Of a stretch of 64,000 nt of DNA, positions 24,530 through 32,613 are shown piece by piece. The position numbers and the translations under genes were made by a program. Under the pieces are notes generated by a model that did no database searches, was not told where the DNA came from, and was given only the letters and a program-made list of their open reading frames with translations. The stretch is from Asanoa iriomotensis (GTDB taxonomy: Bacteria > Actinomycetota > Actinomycetes > Mycobacteriales > Micromonosporaceae). Location of the stretch: NCBI RefSeq assembly GCF_016862515.1, contig NZ_BONC01000008.1, positions 95,546-159,545 of the forward strand, in the 5' to 3' direction. The first letter of the stretch is position 1. Each line of letters starts with the position of its first letter.

Positions 24530-24599
24530 GCGGCTACTGCCAGACTGTTGGCGGCACCAGGCGGGCGCCCGCTCGCCGCCGACGGAAGGGACGAGCCGC

Positions 24600-25223
24600 A
24601 TGTTCGACATCGCCAACCACCTCAAGGCGATCCACCGTGAGGTCGGGACCGGCCCGGCCGAGGGCGGTGGCGAGGAGGTCCGCGTGGTGCTCCGCCGGAC
24701 CTACGCGGCCCCGGTCGCCGACGTCTGGGACGCCATCACCGACCCGGACCGGGTCAAGCGCTGGTTCTTCCCGCTCACCGGCGACCTCAAGCCCGGCGGC
24801 ACGTTCCAGCTCGAGGGCAACGCCGGCGGCGAGATCCGCCGCTGCGAGCCGCCGCGGCGCCTCACGATCACCTTCGGCGGCCCGACCAGCGTCGTCGACC
24901 TGCACCTCTCCCCCGGCTCCGCCGACGACACCGAGCTCGAGTTCACCCACACGGTGCCGATCGAGATGGCCGGCAGCGGCGCCGGCGCGCTGTTCGTCGG
25001 CCCGGGCTGGGACGGCGCGCTGCTCGGCCTGGCGCTGTTCCTGGCCGGCGAACAGATCGGCGACCCGATGGCGGCGGCCAACTCCCCGGAGGTCCGGGAG
25101 TTCTCCCGAGGCTCGATCGACGAGTGGGTGGCCGTGGTCGAGGCGTCGGGCACCGCCACCGCCGAGGAGACCGACCAGGGCAGGCAGATGGCGCTCGCGC
25201 AGTTCGCGCCCGGCGAGTCATAA
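24600..25223 (+). CDS. SRPBCC (AHSA1-like) family protein
   Basis: This 207-aa START-like protein shows the AHSA1 pattern: [41 protein letters not shown], followed by [11 protein letters not shown] and [15 protein letters not shown]. Such domains bind hydrophobic ligands or assist chaperones. No specific ligand can be assigned. The ATG at 24600 has a GGAAGGGA site 8-9 nt upstream. It is followed within 40 bp by an unrelated SnoaL-like gene with its own -10-like box, so it may be monocistronic. Confidence 0.82.
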   Translation: MFDIANHLKAIHREVGTGPAEGGGEEVRVVLRRTYAAPVADVWDAITDPDRVKRWFFPLTGDLKPGGTFQLEGNAGGEIRRCEPPRRLTITFGGPTSVVDLHLSPGSADDTELEFTHTVPIEMAGSGAGALFVGPGWDGALLGLALFLAGEQIGDPMAAANSPEVREFSRGSIDEWVAVVEASGTATAEETDQGRQMALAQFAPGES

Positions 25224-25248
25224 CGTCCGATTCGCACCCATCAGGGGT

Positions 25249-25254
25249 TACGGT
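25249..25254 (+). promoter_or_regulatory. -10 box (TACGGT), leaderless
   Basis: TACGGT ends 6 nt before GTG 25261. Confidence 0.4.
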
Positions 25255-25260
25255 CGGCGG

Positions 25261-25719
25261 GTGACCGACCGACCACCACTGCCGCCGTTCGACCGGCCGT
25301 CCGCGCTGGCGAAGGTGCAGGCCGCCGAGGATGCGTGGAACACCTGCGATCCGGAGCGCGTCGCACTGGCGTACACGATGGACTCGGTGTGGCGGAACCG
25401 TGACCAGTTCTTCGTCGGGCGTCCCGCGATCGTCGAGTTCCTGCAGGACAAGTGGTCCCGCGAGATGGACTACGCGCTGCGCAAGAACCTGTGGGCGTTC
25501 ACCGACGACCGGATCGCGGTCCGCTTCCAGTACGAGTCGCACGACGGCACCGGCCAGTGGTGGCGCAGCTACGGCAACGAGCTGTGGGAGTTCGACGAAC
25601 ACGGCCTGATGCGCCGCCGGGAGGCGAGCATCAACGACGTCCGCATCGACGAATCGCAGCGCCGCATCTTCGGCCCGCGCCCGAAGGACGCGACCGAACC
25701 GGACCTGCCGAGCTTCTGA
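25261..25719 (+). CDS. DUF1348 / SnoaL-like nuclear transport factor 2 family protein
   Basis: This 152-aa protein has the compact cone-shaped NTF2-like fold, with [51 protein letters not shown] near the start and [33 protein letters not shown] later. It is close to the DUF1348 branch, for which no reaction is settled. Start codon GTG 25261 follows a TACGGT box and no ribosome binding site. A MerR-type promoter for the next gene begins 4 bp after its stop. Confidence 0.85.
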   Translation: MTDRPPLPPFDRPSALAKVQAAEDAWNTCDPERVALAYTMDSVWRNRDQFFVGRPAIVEFLQDKWSREMDYALRKNLWAFTDDRIAVRFQYESHDGTGQWWRSYGNELWEFDEHGLMRRREASINDVRIDESQRRIFGPRPKDATEPDLPSF

Positions 25720-25722
25720 CCG

Positions 25723-25753
25723 TTGACCTCAAGCCGGGTTGAGGTCGCAGACT
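25723..25753 (+). promoter_or_regulatory. MerR/SoxR-type regulated promoter
   Basis: TTGACC (25723-25728) and CAGACT (25748-25753) are separated by 19 bp, the long spacer used by MerR-family activators. An 8-bp inverted repeat GACCTCAA (25725-25732) and TTGAGGTC (25739-25746) fills the spacer and resembles SoxR-like sites. The -10 ends 7 nt before ATG 25761. Confidence 0.7.
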
Positions 25754-25760
25754 GGCGCCC

Positions 25761-26660
25761 ATGCGTGCAGCGGCGTTCACGTCACCCGGTGGTCCCGACG
25801 TCCTCCACCTCATGGAGGTGCCCGACCCGGTTCCGGCGGACGGTCAGGTGCTGATCCGGGTACGCGCGGCCGGTGTGCAGCCCTACGACTGCGCGGTCCG
25901 GGCGGGCTGGCTGCCGGCCGGTGTCCCGCCGACGTTCCCGCGCGTCCCGGGCAACGAGTTCGCCGGCGTCGTGACGGGGGACGCCGGCGGCCTCGCTGAC
26001 GGCACCGAGGTGCTCGGCTTCGGCCAGCTCGGCGCGTACGCGGAACTGCTCGCGGTCCCGGCCGACCACGTCGTCCCGAAGCCGGCCGGGATGCCCTGGG
26101 CGGTCGCCGGCGGCTTCTCGGCCGGCGCGCAGACGGCGCACATCGCGCTCGGGGAGCTCGCGCCGGCACCGGGCGAGACGCTGCTCGTGCACGGCGCCGC
26201 GGGCGCGGTCGGCACGGTCGCGGTGCAGCTCGCGGCGGCAGCCGGTGCGACGGTGATCGCCACCGCCCGCCCGGAGAACCACCCCTACCTGCGCGAGCTC
26301 GGCGCGATCCCGGTCGCCTACGGCCCGGGCCTGGCCGACCGGGTGCGCGCGGCCGCACCCGGCGGCGTCGACGCGGCCCTCGACGGCGCGGGCGGCGACG
26401 CCCTCGACGTCTCCCTGGACCTGGTCGAGGACCGCGACCGGATCCTGACCCTGGTCGACCACGCCCGCGCCGCCGACCTGGGCGTCCGGGTCACGCCGAA
26501 CGCACGCTCGGCCGCCCGCCTGGCCACGCTGGTCGACCGCTACGACCACGGCGACCTGCGGATCCACGTCCGGCGGACCTACCCGCTGGCCGAGGCCGCG
26601 GGCGCACACCGCGAGGTCGGGACGGGCCACGGGCGGGGCAAGGTCGTGATTACCGTCTAG
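25761..26660 (+). CDS. Zinc-independent quinone oxidoreductase-like MDR protein
   Basis: This 299-aa medium-chain reductase uses NADPH: VHGAAGAVGTVAVQLAAAAGATVIATARPENHPYLRELGA is its nucleotide-binding fold at about 150-190, preceded by the GroES-like domain (VPGNEFAGVVTG). The zinc-binding cysteines of alcohol dehydrogenases are absent. Family members reduce quinones or enones. The promoter is of a MerR/SoxR type, which would fit induction by redox-active compounds. No MerR-family gene is present in the window, so the regulator is encoded elsewhere. Confidence 0.85.
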   Translation: MRAAAFTSPGGPDVLHLMEVPDPVPADGQVLIRVRAAGVQPYDCAVRAGWLPAGVPPTFPRVPGNEFAGVVTGDAGGLADGTEVLGFGQLGAYAELLAVPADHVVPKPAGMPWAVAGGFSAGAQTAHIALGELAPAPGETLLVHGAAGAVGTVAVQLAAAAGATVIATARPENHPYLRELGAIPVAYGPGLADRVRAAAPGGVDAALDGAGGDALDVSLDLVEDRDRILTLVDHARAADLGVRVTPNARSAARLATLVDRYDHGDLRIHVRRTYPLAEAAGAHREVGTGHGRGKVVITV

Positions 26661-26664
26661 AGCC

Positions 26665-27045
26665 ATGATTGGACGTCTGCACCACACGATCCTCGACTGC
26701 CCTGATCCGGCCGCTCTCGCCCGGTTCTACAGCGTGCTGCTCGGGCTGCCGATCACGTACCGTGACGACGACTTCGTGGTCGTCTCCACCACCGACCGCG
26801 CCTCCGGCCTCGCGTTCCAGCGGGCGCCGGACCACCGCCCGCCGACCTGGCCGGATCCGGCCGTGCCACAGCAGATCCATTTCGACGTGATGGTCGACGA
26901 CCCGGTCGCCGCCGGAGCCGCGGTGCTGGCGCTCGGCGCTCGCAAGCTCGCGGGGGACGGCGTCTACGCCGACCCGGCCGGGCACCCGTTCTGCCTGATC
27001 CCACTCCCGAGCTGGGCCGACCCGGTCCGTGCTGAAATGGGATGA
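26665..27045 (+). CDS. VOC (glyoxalase/bleomycin resistance) family protein
   Basis: This 126-aa protein has a beta-alpha-beta-beta-beta VOC repeat (LHHTILDCPDPAALARFYSVLLGLPITYRDDD) with HF and an acidic tail (YADPAGHPFCLIPLP). Metal ligands H7 and the later H and E positions are partly conserved, but the substrate is unknown. It lies 4 bp after the reductase gene, has a TACCGT box at 26651-26656, and its stop overlaps the AraC gene start, so the three may be one transcription unit. Confidence 0.8.
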   Translation: MIGRLHHTILDCPDPAALARFYSVLLGLPITYRDDDFVVVSTTDRASGLAFQRAPDHRPPTWPDPAVPQQIHFDVMVDDPVAAGAAVLALGARKLAGDGVYADPAGHPFCLIPLPSWADPVRAEMG

Positions 27046-27917
27046 TGCGTTTGGACGAGCTACGGGCCCTGCTCGCGCGGCACGCGCGGCCGGACATGAC
27101 GACGGACGTCGACGGTGTGCTGATCTCGAAGGTCGACCGGGAGCTGCCCCCGTCGCCCTCGATGTCCGGCACCGTGCTCGCGCTGATCGCACAGGGCGCC
27201 AAACGCCTCTCCCTGGGCGACCGGGTCTACGAGTACCGCGCCGGGCAATACCTCGTGGCCTCCGTCGACCTGCCGGTGACCGGGCATTTCGTCGACGCCA
27301 GCGTGGACCGGCCCGCGCTCGGGTTCGGGCTCGTGCTGCGCCCCGACGACATCGCCGAGCTGCTGCTGGGCGCCGGGCCCGCCGAGGTGCCCGCGGCCGC
27401 GCCGCCCGGGATCGCGGTCAGCGACGCGCCGGACGAGCTGCTCGACGCCGTCGTCCGCCTGCTCCGGCTGCTCGACCGGCCGCGCGACCGGGCCGTACTG
27501 GCACCGCTGGTGATCCGCGAGATCCTCTGGCGGCTCGTCACCGGCGAGCAGGGCGGGCTGGTGCGCCAACTCGGCCTGCCCGACAGCGGGCTGCGGCACG
27601 TCGCGCGGGCGGTGCGCTGGATCCGCGACAACTACGCGGAGCCGTTCCGGGTCGAGGACCTGGCCCGGCTCGCGGGGATGAGCGTCTCCGCGTTCCACCG
27701 CAACTTCCAGACGACCACGGCGATGAGCCCGATCCAGTTCCAGAAGCGGATCCGGCTGCAGCAGGCGCGGCTGCTCCTGGCCGCCAACCCGGGTGACGTC
27801 GCCCGGGTCGGCCACGAGGTCGGGTACGACAGCCCGTCGCAGTTCAGCCGCGAGTACCGGCGCGAGTTCGGCGCGCCGCCCAGCCGGGACGCCGCCCTCG
27901 CCCTCGCGCTCCCGTAG
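27042..27917 (+). CDS. AraC family transcriptional regulator
   Basis: This 291-aa regulator combines an AraC N-terminal cupin-like domain (VLALIAQGAKRLSLGDRVYEYRAGQYLVASVDLPVTGHF) with a C-terminal pair of helix-turn-helix motifs (EPFRVEDLARLAGMSVSAFHRNFQTTTAMSPIQFQKRIRLQQARLLL, then VGYDSPSQFSREYRREFG). It belongs to the type often found next to aldo/keto reductase genes, and such a gene follows 89 bp downstream. It probably activates that gene. ATG 27042 overlaps the VOC stop; the adjacent ATG 27045 is a possible alternative. Confidence 0.9.
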   Translation: MMRLDELRALLARHARPDMTTDVDGVLISKVDRELPPSPSMSGTVLALIAQGAKRLSLGDRVYEYRAGQYLVASVDLPVTGHFVDASVDRPALGFGLVLRPDDIAELLLGAGPAEVPAAAPPGIAVSDAPDELLDAVVRLLRLLDRPRDRAVLAPLVIREILWRLVTGEQGGLVRQLGLPDSGLRHVARAVRWIRDNYAEPFRVEDLARLAGMSVSAFHRNFQTTTAMSPIQFQKRIRLQQARLLLAANPGDVARVGHEVGYDSPSQFSREYRREFGAPPSRDAALALALP

Positions 27918-28006
27918 CCGGGCAGGCTGAGCCGCTGGAGAGGATCAGGCAATAGCCCGCGCGGATCGGTCTACCAGCGGCGGCGGCACGCGCGTTCGAT
28001 GAAGAC

Positions 28007-29089
28007 ATGGCACTCGACCACTACGTCACCCTCGGCCGGTCCGGACTCCGGGTCAGCCCGTTCGCACTCGGCGCGATGACCTTCGGCACCGACCCCGGCG
28101 GGGCCGGCTGCGACGTCGCGGAGTCCGAGAAGATCCTGGCGACCTACCTGGAGCGCGGCGGCAACTTCGTCGACACCGCCAACTTCTACACCAACGGTCA
28201 CTCGGAGAAGATCCTCGGCGACTACCTCGCCGCCCGACCGGGGCTGCGCGACCGCGTCGTCCTCGCGTCGAAGTTCTTCTTCAACATGTTCCCCGGCGAC
28301 CCCAACGGCGGCGGCGCCGGCCGCGGCTCGATCATCGCGCAGCTCGACGAGTCGCTGCGCCGGCTACAGACCGACCACCTCGACCTCTACTGGATGCACA
28401 ACTGGGACCGGCACACGCCGATCGAGGAGACCATGCGGGCCCTGGACGACCTGGTCCGGGCGGGCAAGATCCGCTACATCGGCTTCTCGAACACCCCCGC
28501 CTGGGTCACCGCGCAGGCACACACGACGGCCGTCCTCAAGGGATGGACGCCGCTGATCGCGCTGCAGGTGGAATACTCGCTGCTCGCCCGCACCGTCGAG
28601 GGCGAGTTGGCGCCGTTCGCCCGCGACCAGGGCGTGGCGCTGACGCCGTGGAGCCCGCTGAAGAACGGCTTCCTGTCGGGCAAGTACCGCCGCGGCGCGC
28701 AGGTCACGGACTCGGCCCGCAGCGCGTACGTCGGCGGTCCGACGGAGGCCGACTACGACGTCATCGAGGCGGTCGCCGCGGTCGCCGACGACCTGGGCAC
28801 GACTCCGGCGGCGGTGTCGCTGGCCTGGCTGCGCGCCCGCGAGGGCACGGTGGTGCCGATCATCGGCGCCCGCCGCGTCACGCACCTGGAGTCCAACCTG
28901 GCCGGTCTGGAGATCACGCTGACGGACGCGCACCGCCGCGCGCTCGACGAGGCATCCGCACCGGACCTGAACTACCCGGCCCCGATGCACGGCGCACAGC
29001 AGGCGATGCTCCAGTTCGCGGGCACCACGGTGGACGGCGTGTCGTCCGAGGTCTACCCACCGCTGTTGGCGAGCAACGTCCGTTACTAG
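28007..29089 (+). CDS. Aldo/keto reductase
   Basis: This 360-aa NADPH-dependent reductase carries the aldo/keto reductase tetrad: D56 in NFVDTANFY, Y61 in the same motif, K89 in LASKFFF and H131 in YWMHNWD. The TIM barrel ends with GARRVTHLESNLAGLEI, which binds the cofactor phosphate. It lies directly downstream of an AraC regulator. The substrate is undefined. The stop shares a CTAG with the convergent response regulator gene. Confidence 0.92.
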   Translation: MALDHYVTLGRSGLRVSPFALGAMTFGTDPGGAGCDVAESEKILATYLERGGNFVDTANFYTNGHSEKILGDYLAARPGLRDRVVLASKFFFNMFPGDPNGGGAGRGSIIAQLDESLRRLQTDHLDLYWMHNWDRHTPIEETMRALDDLVRAGKIRYIGFSNTPAWVTAQAHTTAVLKGWTPLIALQVEYSLLARTVEGELAPFARDQGVALTPWSPLKNGFLSGKYRRGAQVTDSARSAYVGGPTEADYDVIEAVAAVADDLGTTPAAVSLAWLRAREGTVVPIIGARRVTHLESNLAGLEITLTDAHRRALDEASAPDLNYPAPMHGAQQAMLQFAGTTVDGVSSEVYPPLLASNVRY

Positions 29090-29751
29090 CCTCGGCCGCG
29101 GGCGACCACGCCGGTCTCGTACGCGAAGACCACCACCTGCACCCGGTCGCGCAGGTCCAGCTTGGTGAGGATCCGGCCGACGTGGGTCTTCACGGTCGCT
29201 TCGGCGAGCCGCAGCCGGGCCGCGATCTCCGCGTTGGAGCGGCCCTGCGCGACCTCCAGCAGCACCTCCCGTTCCCGCTCGGTGAGCCGGTCGAGCCGGC
29301 CGCCGGCGGGTGCGGCGGGGTCGGGCAGGTAGCCGGCGAACGCGTCGATCAGCCGGCGGGTGACCGGAGGTGCGACGACCGCGTCGCCGGCCGCCACGGC
29401 GCGGATCGCCGCGAGCAGGTCGGCCGGTGGCGCGTCCTTGAGCAGGAAGCCGCTCGCACCGGCCCGCAGCGCCGCGTACACGTACTCGTCGAGGTCGAAG
29501 GTCGTCAGCACGATCACCCGGGCCGGCAGGCCGGCGGCGACGATCCGGCCGGTGGCGACGATGCCGTCCTCGACCGGCATCCGCACGTCCATCACGACCA
29601 CGTCGGGGCGCAGCGCGCCGGCCATCGCCACCGCCTGCGCCCCGTTGCCGGCCTCGCCGACCACCGACAGGTCGGGCTGGCTCTCGAGCACCATCCGGAA
29701 GCCGGTGCGCACCAGCGCCTGGTCGTCGGCGAGCAGCACCCGGACGGTCAC
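29086..29751 (-). CDS. NarL/LuxR family response regulator
   Basis: This 221-aa response regulator has a receiver domain (VRVLLADDQALVRTGF with the acidic pair; phosphoacceptor D55 in VVVMDVRMP; K in FLLKDAPP) and a LuxR-type DNA-binding domain (LTEREREVLLEVAQGRSNAEIAARLRLAEATVKTHVGRILTKL). GTG 29751 overlaps the kinase stop by 4 bp. It is expressed with the kinase at 29748-30878 and probably controls the ABC exporter genes upstream in the same direction. Confidence 0.93.
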   Translation of the reverse strand: MTVRVLLADDQALVRTGFRMVLESQPDLSVVGEAGNGAQAVAMAGALRPDVVVMDVRMPVEDGIVATGRIVAAGLPARVIVLTTFDLDEYVYAALRAGASGFLLKDAPPADLLAAIRAVAAGDAVVAPPVTRRLIDAFAGYLPDPAAPAGGRLDRLTEREREVLLEVAQGRSNAEIAARLRLAEATVKTHVGRILTKLDLRDRVQVVVFAYETGVVARGRG

Positions 29752-30878
29752 GCGGCCACTCCCGGTCCGAAGTGGAGCGTCGCGCGGACCCGCCAGCCGG
29801 CACCGGATCGCGGGCCGGCGTCCACCGTCCCCTGGTAGGGAGCGGTCCGCTCGGCCATTCCCGCGAGGCCGTGCCGGCCGGCGGGGGTGGGCGGCCGGGC
29901 CGGGCGGCCGGCGCCGTCGTCGAGCACCTCGATCTCGACGTCGTCGGTGCCGTAGCGCACCCGCAGGTCGGCATGCGCGCCAGGACCGGCGTGCTTGATC
30001 ACGTTGGTCAACGCCTCCTGCGCGATCCGGTAGACGGCGAGCCCGGCGCCGGGACCCCAGTCGCCGGGCCGGCCGTCGGCGTGCAGTGTGACGTCGACGC
30101 CGGCCGCCCGCACCTGGCCGACCAGGTCGTCGAGGTCCGCCAGGCCCGGTTGCGGCACCCGCTCTCCGGGTCCACCGGCGCGCAGCAGCCCGACCAGGCG
30201 GCGCATCTCGTCGAGGGCCTGCCGGCCGGTCGCCGACACCTGTCGCATCGCCGAGCCGACCCGCTCCGACTCGGCGGCATAGCTGGCGCCGTCGGCCAGC
30301 GCGACCATGACGGCCAGGTTGTGCGCCACGATGTCGTGCATCTCCCGGGCGATCCGCGCCCGTTCGTCGGCGACCGCGAGCCGCGCCTCCCGGTCGCGGT
30401 CGCGCTCCAACCGCGCGGCCCGCTCCACCACCGCCGACAGGTACGCCTGGCGGGTGCGGCTGTTGGCACCGAGCAGGACGCTCGCCGCGACCACCGCGGT
30501 CGCGCCGATCATGCCGGGCCACGGCAGGACGCCGCTGATGGTCCCGACCACGAACCCGACCAGCACGACCGCCAGCGGCGCGAGCAGGTGCCGCGGCGGC
30601 CGGTGCCGGGCGACCGTGTATAGCCCGACCAACGGCGCGAGCACGCCGGACGGCGAACTCGCGCCGGCGGCCTCCGCGACCAGGGTGCCGGCCAGCACCG
30701 CCCAGAGCGTGCCGGCCGGCCAGCGCCGCCGGGCCAGCAGGGGCAGCGGCACCAGCACGACCGCGACCCACTGCCCGGGCTCCGCCGGACCGTCAACGCT
30801 CGCCCGGCCGGCCAGGACGGCCGCGGCCAGCCCGGCGACCGCCGCGACGAGCGCGACGTCGCCCACCGTCCGCCTCAT
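29748..30878 (-). CDS. Sensor histidine kinase (HisKA_3 type)
   Basis: This 376-aa kinase has five or six predicted membrane helices in its first 135 residues and little extracytoplasmic sequence, so it probably senses the membrane itself. The phosphoacceptor is H181 in ERARIAREMHDIVAHNLAVM. The ATPase domain has QEALTNVIKHAGPG and a G-box HGLAGMAERTA. This is the NarX/DesK-like class that often responds to envelope stress. ATG 30878 starts 20 bp after the ABC permease stop, so kinase and exporter are likely one operon, which suggests feedback on transport. Confidence 0.92.
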   Translation of the reverse strand: MRRTVGDVALVAAVAGLAAAVLAGRASVDGPAEPGQWVAVVLVPLPLLARRRWPAGTLWAVLAGTLVAEAAGASSPSGVLAPLVGLYTVARHRPPRHLLAPLAVVLVGFVVGTISGVLPWPGMIGATAVVAASVLLGANSRTRQAYLSAVVERAARLERDRDREARLAVADERARIAREMHDIVAHNLAVMVALADGASYAAESERVGSAMRQVSATGRQALDEMRRLVGLLRAGGPGERVPQPGLADLDDLVGQVRAAGVDVTLHADGRPGDWGPGAGLAVYRIAQEALTNVIKHAGPGAHADLRVRYGTDDVEIEVLDDGAGRPARPPTPAGRHGLAGMAERTAPYQGTVDAGPRSGAGWRVRATLHFGPGVAA

Positions 30879-30898
30879 GCCCACGAGGGTACGAGACC

Positions 30899-31657
30899 TC
30901 ACACGTCCCGCCGCCACAGCGCGACGCCCGCCGCGGCCAGCAGCAGGGCCACCCAGCCGGCCAGGACCAGCCCGGCCGCGCCCGGCGCGAGCAGGTCGAA
31001 CGGTCCTCCATCCGGCCCGGTCGCGTAGAGCGCCTGACTGGCGGCGACGGGAACGAACCGCATGACGTCGCCGGCGGTCTCGTCCGGCAGCGCGGCCGGC
31101 AGGATCGCCGGCAGCACGAGCAGTGCCGCCACGAACACCGTGATCGCCAGTGCCGTGTGCCGCAGCAGGGTGCCCACCGCGAGCCCGACCAGGCCCATCG
31201 CGAGCGGCGCGACGGCCGCTCCCGCGGTGGCGCGCAGCACGCCCGGGTCGCCCAGCGTGATCCGGTCGCCCTGGGCGAACGCCTGGTTCGTCACCAGCGC
31301 CGCGACGCACGTGACCGCGAGCACCGGGAGCGTGGCGGCCGCCAGGGCGAGCACCTTGGCCGCGAGCACCGGCAGCCGGCGCGGCACCGCCACGAACGTC
31401 GCGCGGGCCAGGCCGGAGCTGAACTCGCCGGTCATCAACAGCACGCCGAAGACGCCGAGGACGAGCGAGAAGAGGTCGATCGGCAGGAAGGCGCCGGCCA
31501 CGGTCGGCGCGTCACCGGCCCGGGCCTGGTTCCAGCCGACGAAACCGGCGAACGCGACCGTCAGCACTCCGGTCGCGCCGAGCACCACCCACGTGGACCG
31601 CAGCGACAGCAGTTTCGTCCATTCCGCGCGGACCACGCCGCGCACCGTCGACGTCAT
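30899..31657 (-). CDS. ABC-2 type transporter permease
   Basis: This 252-aa permease has the ABC-2 N-terminus (VRAEWTKLLSLRSTWVVLGATGVLTVAF), the family motif MTGEFSSGLARATFVAVPRRLPVLAAKVLALAA, and six predicted membrane helices. Overlap with the ATPase start is 4 bp. This arrangement, with a LuxR-type two-component system downstream, is common for actinobacterial lipid or antibiotic exporters. The substrate is unknown. Confidence 0.9.
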   Translation of the reverse strand: MTSTVRGVVRAEWTKLLSLRSTWVVLGATGVLTVAFAGFVGWNQARAGDAPTVAGAFLPIDLFSLVLGVFGVLLMTGEFSSGLARATFVAVPRRLPVLAAKVLALAAATLPVLAVTCVAALVTNQAFAQGDRITLGDPGVLRATAGAAVAPLAMGLVGLAVGTLLRHTALAITVFVAALLVLPAILPAALPDETAGDVMRFVPVAASQALYATGPDGGPFDLLAPGAAGLVLAGWVALLLAAAGVALWRRDV

Positions 31658-32532
31658 CGCTCCCCCACCCGGGTCAGCTCCATGTAGGCCTGTTCCAGCG
31701 ACGCCCGCCGGGGCGTGAGCTCGTGCAGCACCAGGCCCCGGCCGGTGGCCACGGCCCCGATCGCGTCGGCCTCGAGCCCGGTCACCAGCAGCCCCGCGCC
31801 CTCGTCGGCCACCGCGGCGCCGTGCGACCGGAACAGGTCACGCAGCGCGTCCGTGCGCGGGCCGCGGACGAACACGCCGGCCCGGCCGATCAACGCGTCC
31901 AGCGAGGTGTCCGCCAGCAGCCGGCCGCGGTCGATGACCAGCAGGTGGTCGGCGGTGACGGCCATCTCGCTCATCAGGTGGCTCGACACCAGCACGGTGC
32001 GGCCGTCCGCGGCGAGCCGCTTGAGCAGCGTGCGCATCCAGAGCACGCCGTCCGGGTCGAGTCCGTTGACCGGCTCGTCGAGCAGCACCACCGCCGGGTC
32101 TCCCAGCAGCGCCGCCGCGATGCCGAGCCGCTGTGCCATGCCGAGCGAGAACCCGCCGACCCGGCGCCGGGCCGCGGCGGCCAGGCCCACCTCGTCGAGC
32201 AGGGCGTCGGCCCGAGCGGGCGGGATGCCGTGCGTCTGGCCCAGGGCGACGAGGTGGTCGCGGGCCGTCCGGCCCGGGTGGGCGGCGCGGGCGTCGAGCA
32301 GCGCGCCGGCGGCGCACAGCGGCGCGGCGTGCGCGCGGTAGGGGCGTCCGCCGACGGTGGCCCGGCCCGCGGTGGGCCGGTCCAGGGCGAGGATCATCCG
32401 CATGGTCGTGGACTTGCCCGCGCCGTTGGGGCCCAGGAAGCCGGTCACCTGGCCGGGCCGCACCGTGAACGACAGCTCGTCGACGGCGCGGATCCGACCG
32501 TACACTTTGGTCAGTCCGGTCACTTCTATCAC
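31654..32532 (-). CDS. ABC transporter ATP-binding protein
   Basis: This 292-aa ATPase powers the adjacent ABC-2 permease. Walker A is GPNGAGKST, the ABC signature is FSLGMAQRLGIA, Walker B is VVLLDEPVNGLDPDG with the catalytic glutamate, and the switch histidine lies in SSHLMSEMA. A C-terminal extension of about 70 residues resembles other drug or lantibiotic-type exporters. GTG 32532 follows a TAGCGT box by 7 nt with no ribosome binding site, so it may be translated from a leaderless message. Confidence 0.93.
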   Translation of the reverse strand: MIEVTGLTKVYGRIRAVDELSFTVRPGQVTGFLGPNGAGKSTTMRMILALDRPTAGRATVGGRPYRAHAAPLCAAGALLDARAAHPGRTARDHLVALGQTHGIPPARADALLDEVGLAAAARRRVGGFSLGMAQRLGIAAALLGDPAVVLLDEPVNGLDPDGVLWMRTLLKRLAADGRTVLVSSHLMSEMAVTADHLLVIDRGRLLADTSLDALIGRAGVFVRGPRTDALRDLFRSHGAAVADEGAGLLVTGLEADAIGAVATGRGLVLHELTPRRASLEQAYMELTRVGER

Positions 32533-32539
32533 GGCTTCG

Positions 32540-32545
32540 ACGCTA
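32540..32545 (-). promoter_or_regulatory. -10 box (TAGCGT), leaderless
   Basis: TAGCGT ends 7 nt before GTG 32532 on the minus strand, at the head of the ABC/two-component operon. Confidence 0.45.
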
Positions 32546-32613
32546 TGGGCGGGCCAGCCCGCGCACGACGGTCGCGGGTCGCACCCGTCGCGGCGCGACG
32601 TGCGACCTGAGGA

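Noticed and set aside
24561..24572. GCGGGCGCCCGC palindrome after the radical-SAM gene as terminator
   Set aside because: Too short (6-bp arms, no loop room) and of a kind common by chance at this G+C content.
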